Source: Rhizophagus clarus
Taxonomy: Eukaryota > Glomeromycota > Glomeromycetes > Glomerales > Glomeraceae
NCBI GenBank assembly: GCA_015698045.1
Contig: BLAL01000018.1
Location: 434,001 to 498,000 of the forward strand
Length of the DNA: 64,000 nucleotides
Direction of reading: 5' to 3'
Below are positions 33,795 through 44,329 of the stretch, piece by piece (the stretch's first letter is position 1; each line of letters starts with the position of its first letter). The notes beneath the pieces were generated by a model. It made no database searches. It was not told the origin of the DNA and saw nothing but the letters and a program-made list of their open reading frames with translations. The translations under genes and the position numbers were made by a program.

Positions 33795-35703
33795 ATGGCT
33801 CCAAGCTACGCCGTTCCACTTACTTTCAGTGTACCCCGTCTTGAAGATTATGACATAAGTCCGTCGACTGGATTCCTTCCTTCCACTCCACCATTAGAAT
33901 GCTTGCCTGACTCTTATTACGAACCCTGGGAAACTTTGATTTCCATGTTTCACAATTTGTTGTTGGCTGGTCGTCTAAGGGAATATGTTAAAAAGGTACG
34001 TTGTCCCAACTCCGGTCTGAGGTGCATCATTACATTTAAAACAGGAGGGTTGATAAGTTTATTAATATTTGGCTAACAAATTGCGCGTTTTTTATTTCGT
34101 TTAACAATCAAATGCTGATCATGGCATAATTCTAATCTAGCTGCCGATTTTGAAAACTGATCGCCTAAAAACTCCAGAAGAATATCGTCGTGCTTTCTTA
34201 GTCTTATCCTTCATAGCACACGGATATGTGTGGGGAAAATACGAAAAAGTCTCAGACGTGCGTGTGATAATAAGAATTTAATATTATCTGCTTTGTTTTT
34301 CGTTTTTTATCGCGATTTAAACTAATCCTATTAAAATAAAATTTTATTTTGTATATAGAGGTTGCCAGATAATATTGCCATACCTTGGGTAGAGGTATCA
34401 AAATACCTTGATGTCGCACCAATAATTAATCATGCTGCAGTAGTAACTTGGAATTGGAGCTTACTGTTTCCAGATGAACCGTTTAAATTAAAGTATTCAT
34501 ACTTCTTACTCATCAAATTCATGTATATTGTTGAAAGTTCTCTAATTAAATTGAAAATATGTTTTCTATATTTAGCAATCTAGCTACATTGATTACATTC
34601 TCAAACACGTTGGATGAATCATGGTTTTATTTGGTTACAACAGCTATCGAGGGGTTTGGAGGTCGCGCCCTTACGAGTATCATGGCTGCTATTCAGGCTA
34701 CTTACGATGGTAATAACGAAATATTGATTAATGAATTAAGAAATATCAGTTCCACCATTTTTGATATTAACAAAACCCTGCAAAAGATGTTTAAGAAATG
34801 TGATCCATATGTCTTCTACTGGAAGGTAAGACCATACCTTTCCGGTTGGGAAAATGAAGATCGTTTACCACAAGGTTTGATTTATGAAGGGGTGGATGGA
34901 AACGATGAGAATGGGAATCCAATTTATCGACGGTATATTGGAGGCAGTGCAGGTCAAAGTGCTTTAATCCAAGCTCTTGATATTGCACTTAGTGTAAAAC
35001 ACTATCCAACTGGCATTAAACCAAACACAAGTTCTTCTTGTCACCGCTATACCTCATGCCCGAATGGGTGTCCTCAACCACATCACAATGGACATACCGA
35101 ACCCCAACAACCTTACCTTCATCGAATTCGACAAAATATTCCAGGTCCTCATCGTAGATTTCTTGAGGATCTCGCCAAAATTGCTGATATTCGGAATTAT
35201 ATAATATCTAACACCAATTATGACTCGAGCGTTAATACTTCATCAGATGAAAGTGAAGACATATGCTTATTACGCGAAACTGATGAATCTAGCGATTTGA
35301 TTAAAGCATATAACGAATGTCTGAATCAAATGAAAGAGTTTAGAAAAACACACTTAAATATTGTGAATTTTTATATTATAAAACAGGCACGCAGGGGAGG
35401 TGATCCACATTTTAATGAGAAGGAAGTAACTCCTCCTGTAGATAAAGGTAATGTATTCATATTGTTCATTCATTTTTCGTTCGAGAGAGAGACATACATA
35501 TGTATTTATTTATTTACTTAGATTTAGGAGGTAATTGTGAAATAACTACAGTGAACGAGACAACAAAAACAACGATTGGTAACAATGAGATCATAACAAC
35601 CACCACTAAATCGATCGAGATTATTAAGGGTACCGGAGGAACTAACTTAATGCCATTTTTAGAACAAATGAGAGATGAAACATTAGCCCAAAAAATCCAG
35701 TAG
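33795..35703 (+). CDS. BNA2: Indoleamine 2,3-dioxygenase
   Basis: Heme enzyme that opens the indole ring of tryptophan to N-formylkynurenine, first step of the kynurenine/de novo NAD pathway. Five exons: 33795-33995, 34141-34257, 34359-34492, 34576-35447, 35522-35703; 501 residues. Seen: YEPWETL near the N-terminus, FIAHGYVWG, PAIAIPW-like DNIAIPWVEVS, FYLVTTAIEGFGG, YPYLSGW-like VRPYLSGWEN, RRYIGGSAGQSALIQALD (substrate pocket), PGPHRRFLEDL, and KTHLNIV in which His410 is the expected proximal heme ligand. The C-terminus KGTGGTNLMPFLEQMRDET is the usual fungal IDO tail. Unusual: a Cys/His/Pro-rich insert at about 303-330, before PGPHRRFL (see findings). The promoter lies in the repeat-containing spacer upstream. 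Confidence 0.95.
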
Positions 35704-36078
35704 AGGTTTTTTACTTTAAAATTGTAAAAGCAGCATAAATAACTTATTTCCTTTCATTTCATTGTATTATTAAGCTTAACATGCTTCTTATTTAAGATTT
35801 TCTATAAAGTATTCTCGAACAACCTAATTATTTATTTATAGATCAAACCATTGTTTCAGTTTTTAATCGAACAAGTTTTACAAATTTATATATTTATTTC
35901 CTAATTAGAATAAATGAAAATTTCCAGAAATGGAATTCATCGTAATATATAAATATAATAATTTGACAAACCATGCATCTTCCTAATAAAAAATTTTTTT
36001 TTTGTCAAATCATATATTTTTCCTGATTTTTCCCTTCTACTATAAATATAGTAAGCGCAGTTTATATAAAATTTAAGA
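35704..36078. other. Tandem intergenic region IDO to RWDD2
   Basis: 375 bp of A/T-rich DNA with the IDO 3' UTR and RWDD2 promoter. No other feature is seen. Confidence 0.5.
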
Positions 36079-37324
36079 ATGGACACCACTTTTGTTAACA
36101 GTAGACAGTTACAATGGGAAGAATTATCTTTACTTATTGCAATGTTTGTTGGTAATGAATTTCAATGGGTAGGAGATGAAGACCAAATTGAAAGTTGGAA
36201 AGTAGTTATCAAAGTTTAGTTTTAATTATTCAATAATTCTACTCGAATATCAATTTTCTAATTCTTTCAAATAGTCAGTTATAGATAATTTTAATTTAGT
36301 CCAAACAACAATACGAAATCTCGAAGAAATCCCACCATTTCGGTTTCGATTATCTTTGGATATCAATAACAGTTGGATTAATGTGTTTTTACCTTTAAGG
36401 TATCCTAAAGTTCAACCAGAATGTTACTTTTCATCAGACAATGTTAATAGGCAAACATGGACTGAAATCAATTCTGAAATTGAAATGAAAGTTAAGGAAT
36501 TAAATATTAATGATGGTAAGTTTCGAAATTTTCTTCCAAGAATTATTTCTTTTTTTCTTTTTTTTTTTTATCGATAAAAAATTTAATTGATTATTTCCAA
36601 GAATGCTGTATCTTTGAACTTTATCAACATACGAAATCGTATTTGATTGAAAAGTTTTCTCAGACTACGTTATCTGATTATGATGATAACAAAAATGAAA
36701 AAGAAAAAACATCTCTACAACTTTCACGAATATTAATATGGACACATCACTTATTATCTTTGGAAAAACGGAAGAATATTTGTCAATGGGCTGAAGAATT
36801 AGGATTATGGGGTATTTGGAATTCCACTAAATTAATATATTTATTTATAGGTTATACGCAATTATTATATTTTTGTTGTTTTATTGAAAGGATTTTCGAA
36901 ACCTGGATATCCTGGAATTATTATTGTCGAAGGATTAGATGATAAAGTACATGAATATATATTAAGGCTCAAGGCATGTAAAACTAGTAAGATCTAATTT
37001 ATTTTTTTACTAACATTTTATTTTAATTTATAAAGAGTTTGAGATGGCAAGCGATTACTGTTCGTTCAGAACAAATTGAGCCACTTGATCTAGAGGAACA
37101 AAATTATGGAGAACGAGTCAAAATAAGATTAGGAAGAAGCAAGCCTGGAGTTACCGAATTGGAAACTATGTCAGAAATTTCTGCAAAGTAAGCTAATATC
37201 ACTGATTAATTTTTTCTTTCTTCTTTTTTTTTTTTTTTTTAATAATTTAATATTTAAATATAGAATGAGAAAAGCTGATTTAGAAGAAATGTTCATGTCT
37301 GCGATGAAAATTAATAAAAAATAA
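36079..37324 (+). CDS. RWD domain protein, RWDD2 family (RWD + DUF1115)
   Basis: Six exons: 36079-36201, 36275-36515, 36602-36811, 36891-36973, 37036-37187, 37264-37324; 289 residues. An N-terminal RWD domain (about 8-115) contains the family's proline turn LRYPKVQPECYF. The C-terminal DUF1115 half (about 130-285) contains RILIWTHHLLSLEKRKNI, GFSKPGYPGIIIVEG and the SLRWQAITVR stretch, all characteristic of RWDD2A/B. Function in any organism is essentially unknown; RWD folds mediate protein contacts in the GCN2/ubiquitin world. The fourth intron starts with GC instead of GT. Confidence 0.9.
36974..37035 (+). other. Inferred GC-AG intron in RWDD2 gene
   Basis: Exon end CTCAAG is followed by GCATGT; the intron ends ATAAAG. 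Splicing at the only near GT (AAGGCAT|GTAAAA) produces an in-frame TAG at the junction. The GC site gives RLKSLRWQ, matching the family, and keeps the 870-nt CDS in frame. Confidence 0.8.
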
Positions 37325-38076
37325 TTAAATTTACATGACAATGCATGACCTGGTAAAAATTTTCCACTTTCTGACCAGCACTAAGAAATTAAATAGTAGC
37401 AATCCAGTGGAATCGCACAAATAACATGTCATCTTGTATACTTAACAATCGTTTACTTCAAGTCACCAGTAGGGTTGCAGACAAAAGGAACATGAAATAA
37501 TATAAGTCATAGCCATAACTGGGTAATTACTCAAAATTCATATGACATAACTTTGGGAATTTAATTGTCTCTAAAATCTTTAATCGATCGATTGATTATT
37601 TTATAGTGTGTATGATCGATCAATTAATCGATCAAATAGTAATCGCCATAATAAATTTTAAATTAAGTTCGATAATCGATATTTAAATTACAAAAAATTT
37701 CTTACAAAAACTTATAATTTATTATTTTATTATATTTTCAAGCTATATTATTCTAAGTTATTCAAATGGAAAAAAGTAGTTCGCTTATATGAAAGTCTTC
37801 TGATGATCTGCGCACATCTCATGTTTTCCATTCCAAAAAACGGATTTGATTTCCAAGACCAGATTCCTTAACTAAAGTTCTTTTGCACACTTTATAGTTT
37901 ATAGCAAATAAAAATTGCTTAATGATAGTGATATTAGAATTGGTTTACGTAGGTCGAGATGCTTATGTTTATCTTAGTGTATATGAGGATTAAGATGGTT
38001 CTCCTCTGAAAGCAATTCGTTCCTCTACAAGCTTATTAATTTCAGCATCTGTATGAACCAGTTGCTAGATATGTAG
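37325..38076. other. Intergenic DNA, short ATCGAT-rich patch
   Basis: No gene is seen. At 37580-37630 several CGATCGATT/AATCGATC words cluster, giving partial self-complementarity; too irregular to call an element. Confidence 0.4.
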
Positions 38077-38084
38077 TTTGAGGG

Positions 38085-38338
38085 CAGTGTTGTCATGGGA
38101 CACGGACACGGACATTGGACAGTCCTAGATCGGACATATCCGCTAAATTTTCATGTCCAGGACATTTGGTCCGCATTAATGCCAGCCATACTTCTTGTTA
38201 ATTCCAGCCAAAAGATTTTAAGGTTGGTTAATCACTTGTCTGTGTCCGTGGAGTCCGCAGACTATGGACGCGAGCATGGATTTTTTGGATGTCCGTGTCC
38301 ACAAAAAAACGCCGGACAATGTCTTATGTACAACACTG
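38085..38338. mobile_element. 254-bp hAT-like MITE
   Basis: The ends are CAGTGTTGT and its complement ACAACACTG. It is flanked by 8-bp direct repeats TTTGAGGG (38077-38084) and TTTGGGGG (38339-38346), 7 of 8 identical, as expected for hAT transposase target duplications. The interior is rich in GGACACGGACA / TGTCCGTGTCC words facing each other, so the RNA or single strand would fold into a long hairpin. It is clearly more GC-rich than the surroundings. The 102-codon plus-strand frame over it is an artefact of this composition. Confidence 0.8.
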
Positions 38339-38640
38339 TTTGGGGGTATGGGAGCCATGGAGAGAGAATGCTAGAAATAGTATACCTTTTTAAGCTGATG
38401 TAAATTTTGTTTTTGTAACGTTATTCTATGTATCAGCCATCATGCAAATATTATACTGATTTTAAGGGTTTAAATCGGGAATGAATTGCTTTCATTATTG
38501 CTCTGGATTTTAGAAGAACTCTTCTACGGTTATTTTTCCTTGCTGTAGATGTTCAAGTTTAATACTAAAAATAATTGTAATATTATAAGGGATACATCTT
38601 GCACCACTTGTGTTATTATCTGTGAACTTATCTCCTATTA

Positions 38641-38832
38641 CAGTCAAACTCCAATATAACGATACGTCGGGACTCTCGGGACTCATGAAATTTTGGAAAA
38701 AATATCGTTATATCAAAATTATACCGATATTTATATGCTCTCATATATGGAATAAAATGAAATCCCAGCGTTATATCGAAATTTTAATATATATATCGGT
38801 ATATCGGATATCGGTATATCGAAGTTTGACTG
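38641..38832. mobile_element. 192-bp pogo/Tc1-like MITE
   Basis: Terminal repeats CAGTCAAACTCCAATATAAC and, inward from the right, CAGTCAAACTTCGATATACC, with TA on both sides (38639-38640, 38833-38834). The CAGTCAAACTTCGATATA end is typical of pogo-superfamily elements. The interior repeats the end sequence in several diverged copies (TATCGTTATATC, ATCGGTATATCG). No transposase. Confidence 0.85.
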
Positions 38833-39293
38833 TATAAACCAGTCTCATTTTATATGACGTTTGGAATATTATCTGTTCCAATTACTATTACTTTGGTAGC
38901 TTTAAGCCACCGATCTGTTTACCAGTATTTTCAAATGTTATTACCTTTAATACATTTACTATAACATTATAAAACAAACCTTTAAGACATAATACTAATA
39001 ATTTAAATGCTTCTTTTCCTTTAGCAATTTAATCTGTTTTAAATATTATATTTATTTAACTATCTATTATATTTTTAAAAATCTTTAAAAAAAAATCTTT
39101 TTTGTTATTCATAAAAGTTTTGTATAATTGGATAAATTATTCTATAATTCAAAAATTTGTTAATGCAAATTTAAAATTATTTATCAAAAGTTTTATTTCT
39201 TATTTTTTTTTTTCATTTCTTATACTACCTATAAAATCTATTATGATTAAATAATTTTTATTAGCTTAATATTATTATTAACTATATAATAAT

Positions 39294-39741
39294 TAGAGTT
39301 GGATGCTGAAATATTTTGGCATATCAAATTGCCAAAATTTTTACCAAAATTCCAAACTAAATTCTAGATTTTAGCAATGGTTTAAAATTTTGATAATAGC
39401 TTAAAATCAAATTTCTGAAACCTTAAAATATTGTCAAAATTTCAAATAATTGCCAAAATATCAAACTGTTACTGAATCCAAAACTATTACTAAAATTCCA
39501 GACTATTGTTAAAGCTTAAAATTGGATACTAAAATTCCAAATATATTAACCATGTAGCAAAAGTATTTTGGTTCTTGAAATATAATAATTGCATAAAATC
39601 TTAAATCAAACTGTTGCTAAAATCCAAAAATAATACCAAAATTTTAAATTATTACCAAAATACAACTCTAAAATTTAATCTGGAATTTTGGTAAGAATTT
39701 TGGCAATTTGATATGTCAAAATATTTTAGTGCCCAACTCTA
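39294..39741. mobile_element. 448-bp hAT-like MITE with about 75-bp terminal inverted repeats
   Basis: Left end TAGAGTTGGATGCTGAAATA; right end read inward TAGAGTTGGGCACTAAAATA. Similarity continues for about 75 bp through CATATCAAATTGCCAAAATT on both arms. It is flanked by a perfect 8-bp duplication ATAATAAT (39286-39293, 39742-39749). The interior is made of degenerate (T)GCCAAAATT / TACCAAAATTCCAA repeats, apparently built by repeating the arm sequence. No coding capacity. Confidence 0.85.
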
Positions 39742-39749
39742 ATAATAAT

Positions 39750-42562
39750 TTATTTAATAATATTAAAGTTTTTTTAAAGTTAAAAATACTTGAAAATGCA
39801 TAAATCTTTATTAAGAAATCATATAAAACTAGCAAGATCATACTTTTAACCTGCAGGTCAGTCTATCCAGAATTATTATAAATATAATATAAAATTTAAT
39901 AATACTAAAATAAAACTAAATAGTATTTGATTTTTAATAAAAATAATAAATAGTTTAATATTTAAATATAATTAATATATTAAAATTTAATATTTTACAA
40001 ATTTTTCTAGCTGTAATAATTACTTATAAAATAATAAAATTCTTAAAAAATAATATATATATATTAAAAATAATTATTTTAAAATTAGTATGTTTGTATC
40101 TTTTCCTTATCTAATAAATACAAGTGCGTTTTCAATACTAAAAAAAAAAAAAATTAGTATGAAGTTTATAATTTATTAAAATTAGTAGATGATTAGACTA
40201 GTCTTTTGATTAGAAGTACTTATGTCTAGTTAGAAGTGATTATATTTGTAATCCTCTCTTTACTTAATAAATATTTATATGACTTCAACACCAAAAAAAA
40301 ATATATATATATAATTTGTTAAAATAGAATTTTAAAAATTTTAGGTTTTTTTTTTTAACAATTTAAAATCCCAGATATTACTTATATAATTTATATATTT
40401 TTTTTTTAATTATTTTTTTTAAAAAATAAATCAATTTACTCTTTTAGTTTTTTGATCCTTTAAATTTGATATTATTTTACTTTTTTATATTTATGAATTA
40501 TTATTTCTTATATACTATTATAATTATTTATAAGGTTTAATAATAAATAATTATGCAGGGTTAAGTTGCTTTCACTTGTGATTTCAACTGAAATGTTCAT
40601 AATTACTAGTTAGTTTAATTTTCTTAATTAGCGATAGTTTGATCAAGCATTGATGTTCACATTATTTACATATGTATTAAATTTATCTTATTACTTTTAA
40701 TTATAGATTCTCTTGTTATAATAAAAATAAAAATAAACAAATTATTATATATTTTTTATTTTATTTATTTTTTTCAATTTAATTATAATTATAAGATTTA
40801 TAATATTTTATTTGATAATTTATTATATGTTTCAAATTATATTAAGAATAAGATTAATAGTTTTAAGTATAAATTTATTAAAAATCTTATTTATAATGAT
40901 TTTAATAGTTTGTTTACTAGATATAATTACTAGTAAAATAATATTTTATGTATAGTACTTTTGGCTATTAATAAGTTTATTTATTTTAATAAGTAATTGA
41001 ATTATTATATATAAAATAATTATATTTTAATATTTTTGCAATTTTAATTAAATAATAAATAATTTAAAAATTATATAAAAAATTATAAAAATGAATTAAT
41101 AAAAAAAATCACATTAAAATAGAATTTTAAATATTTACAATAATATTAAGCATTTTAATAAATTAAATTTATACAAATTAATCCAAATTTAAAATATTAT
41201 GAAATTAGTTAACTGTTAAAATTCAATTATTAAAAAAATAACTATGAAACAATTACAAAATAATATTACTGATATGAGTGATATCTAACCAATGAATTTC
41301 CCCTTAATAAGACCCCTGCTTTGCCCCGTATATTCCGTATTATAAATGATCGACTCCGCATTTTTTTTTTTTATCTCGTATGAAAAAATACACTAAACTA
41401 AATAAATCAATTTGCATAAAGAATAATAAATAAAGAAATTTAAAGAACAATGTAACATAATATAGGGTGACGATAAAATTTTTTGATCCCTAAATAATTC
41501 TGTCACAAAGGTGTAACAAAAATTATTTTGGTATTTTATTTTTCGGCTAAAATAGTATTGTTATAAACAACGACGAGCCATTTACATAAAAATGATATGA
41601 AAGGACCAGTGAATTTTTTTTATTAAATATCATTAAAAAATACTCATTCAATGTGTAGCAAACAAATAATCATGTACCATTACACGAAAATAATGCAATT
41701 TATAGTAAATTCACCAGTCATTTTCAATATAAAACTCTTTAAATTATAGGTAATAAATAAATCCTTGTTATAAAAACAGTCAACTAAATGTGGAATTTAT
41801 GTCACGAAACCCCATTTCTTCAACTTATTAGTAAACCCCCTCCCCCCTTTTTCCTTTTTTCTTTTTTAAAATTTCTGTTTCTAAAACGTCAGAAAAATTT
41901 TTTTTTTTTTTTTTTTTTCGCTCTCGAGTTATAATCTCCTTATCAAAAAATAATTTTGTGCTTTTGTTGTTGAACATCGAAAAGCAAGCTAATACTTTCA
42001 ACATTCATCATAAATCCCTTGCCATTTTAATTTTATCTCATTACACTTCCCTATTTTTATTCAAACCTACAAACGTTCCAGACGCCGTTTATTTGGTTTG
42101 TTCTGAAACTATAATGCTTCTTTTCGCTCCTGAAAGCATATAATAATTATTTTTGGTTTCCTTTGTTAATTTAAATAATCTATTTTCGTTCAACAGCCCT
42201 ACAAGGAGCGACAGTTAATTTTAATATCAAACACTTATTAATAATATTATAAGCCACATCTGTTCATTTGCATTCTTACATTCATAAAGCACACTTGTTT
42301 ATTCCTGTTTCTTTACATAATACAAATAACGAAAGAAACGAAACTACTACAAAAAAAGGACTTTCGACAACAAACAAAGATAAATATTTTAATAATTCTA
42401 TAATAACATCATTCTATTGTAGATTGTTTCAAAAGTGTACATTAAGAAATCCCAAATAAATAAAATTATTTTAAACAATTACACAACAATTAGTAGAGTC
42501 AAGCTCCTTCACCTTTTTTATTAGTTAAAAAGAAAAAAAAAAAGGATTCGTGGATTTAAAAA

Positions 42563-42607
<45 letters not shown>

Positions 42608-42673
42608 TTCCAAAGACCTTTTTAATTAGGTTTACATTTTATATTTTACATATATACAATAATTTTAATAAAA
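39750..42673. other. A/T-rich intergenic region with homopolymers; upstream region of LRR gene
   Basis: No gene is recognised. At 40130-40155 and 40285-40300 two short poly(A)-ended repeats (AATAAATA...CAACACC/CAATACTA followed by A runs) look like SINE- or LINE-tail remnants. From about 41.8 kb pyrimidine-rich tracts (CCCCCTCCCCCC, T runs) and a 31-nt A run (42575-42605) lead up to the LRR start codon and may be its promoter and 5' leader. Confidence 0.4.
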
Positions 42674-44329
42674 ATGGGTGGACAACTTACGAAAGAACAA
42701 GCTCGCCTACCTTTTGGCTATGTATCCTCTAAATCTGATAATAGACGACGAATAGCAACAGGTCTTAATCCTTCAACGATAAGACCTAATGTACATTCAG
42801 TACCAGATACCCCTGATTCACTTTTGAATGACCTTCATGAACTTAATAATCATTTACAGAATGTGTCTAATCATCTTACCTTGATTCCACCAAGTGGAGA
42901 AACGGCATCGATAGTAACGACAGCTACTGATATTATTTATCCAGAACCTGTAACGGAATCAGATAAACAAGATGAAGAAATATCATGGGCAATATTACAT
43001 TCTCATAATGGTGATGACCGTTCGTGTTTTCACGGAACTACTGATGAATTAGATGAAAGTAGTGATTTAAGTCCAATATTATTTAGTGAATTACCAAACT
43101 TAAAAAATATCGGACTTTGTTCTCTCGGATTGGTAAAATTAAGTCAAAATATCTGCTTTTTATATATTACGAATTGTCTACAAATGTAAGTATTTTTTTG
43201 GGGAAGAAAATAGAGCGAGGAAGTGTTTAAAATAAAATATATTAATTAATAATATACAATATATATTTATTTTTTATTTAGATGCTGTAATGAGTTGACA
43301 GAAATACCAGCAGAGATTGGATATATGAAAAATTTGACAAAACTTGACCTGTCCAAAAATAAATTAGAACATATTCCAGATACAATTGGATTTTTACATA
43401 AGCTCGTTGATCTTAGATTATCAGAGAATCAATTGACATACATACCATCATCTATTGGATCTCTCAAGAAACTTGGAACTTTATTGCTTGATTGTAATAG
43501 AATTATAGAATTACCTCCAGAGATTGGAGAAATTAAAACACTTGTCAATTTGGATGTTCGAGATAATCCAATTACCGTTTTACCTGCAGAATTAGGAAGA
43601 CTTCAATATCTTCGTAAACTTCGTACAGACGGTTGTCCATTGAAAACAGAATTCGTACATGAAATCACGCATTCACCCCCAACACTTATGGAACTAGCCG
43701 CACGAACTATTGTTAGAAAACAAATACCAATTCTAGAGGATACGACGGAACATTTAAAAGATTATCTTGCAGGCGCCAAAAAATGTAGCTTTTGTGGTGG
43801 ACCATACTTTGAAAGTTTTGTCAAAAGAGGGAAGATAATTGATAAGAATGATCAACATATTCCTCTTGAATATAGACTATGTTGTCCACATTGGAATACT
43901 GAACAAGAACGAGTTAGCTTATTATTCTGTGCGTTACCAGACACTGCACCCAGTACCGAACCATACAAATATCCAAATAATAGTGATCCTACAACAACAT
44001 CAGACGGTAATGCGGCATTAATAAGTGACTTTGCTTCTACTGAACCACAACAAAAACTTCAACGCCGTCCCTCTGCAAGACGTTCAATGACAATTCCTCT
44101 TAGTTCTCTTACAAGATCCCCTTCGTTACCAAGTTTACCTAGGTCAGCTTCTCCAAGACCCACGAGTCAATTAGGGGATGATGTAGGAATGAAAAAAAGC
44201 AATAGTACGCGCGGACGGAACGGCGTATCTTTGTGGAGACCAAGAAAGAATAGTTCCGCGTCTGCAATTTTGGGAAAGCCTTTACGTAACAGTTCAACTT
44301 TGCGCCTAAGCTCTAGATGGCGTTCATAA
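42674..44329 (+). CDS. Leucine-rich-repeat protein with Cys motif and N-myristoylation signal
   Basis: Two exons, 42674-43185 and 43282-44329; 519 residues. It starts MGGQLTKEQ, a good N-myristoylation signal (Gly2, Thr6), so membrane attachment is likely. A Ser/Thr/Asp-rich segment to about 145 precedes five or six 23-residue LRRs (about 145-290) of the bacterial/Ras-suppressor-like type (LTKLDLSKNKLEHIPDTIG, LVDLRLSENQLTYIPSSIG). A Cys motif follows at about 341-372 (CSFCGG ... RLCCPHW), which could bind zinc. The tail is Ser/Pro/Arg-rich (RRPSARRSMT, LPSLPRSASPRP) with many likely kinase sites. It resembles uncharacterised fungal LRR proteins; specific function is unknown. LRR plus myristate suggests a scaffold at a membrane, which is inference. 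Confidence 0.85.

Noticed and set aside
34791..34988. 65-codon minus-strand frame
   Set aside because: Antisense shadow of IDO exon 4.
38095..38403. 102-codon plus-strand frame
   Set aside because: Lies over the hAT MITE at 38085-38338; its Gly/His text comes from the GGACACGGACA repeats.
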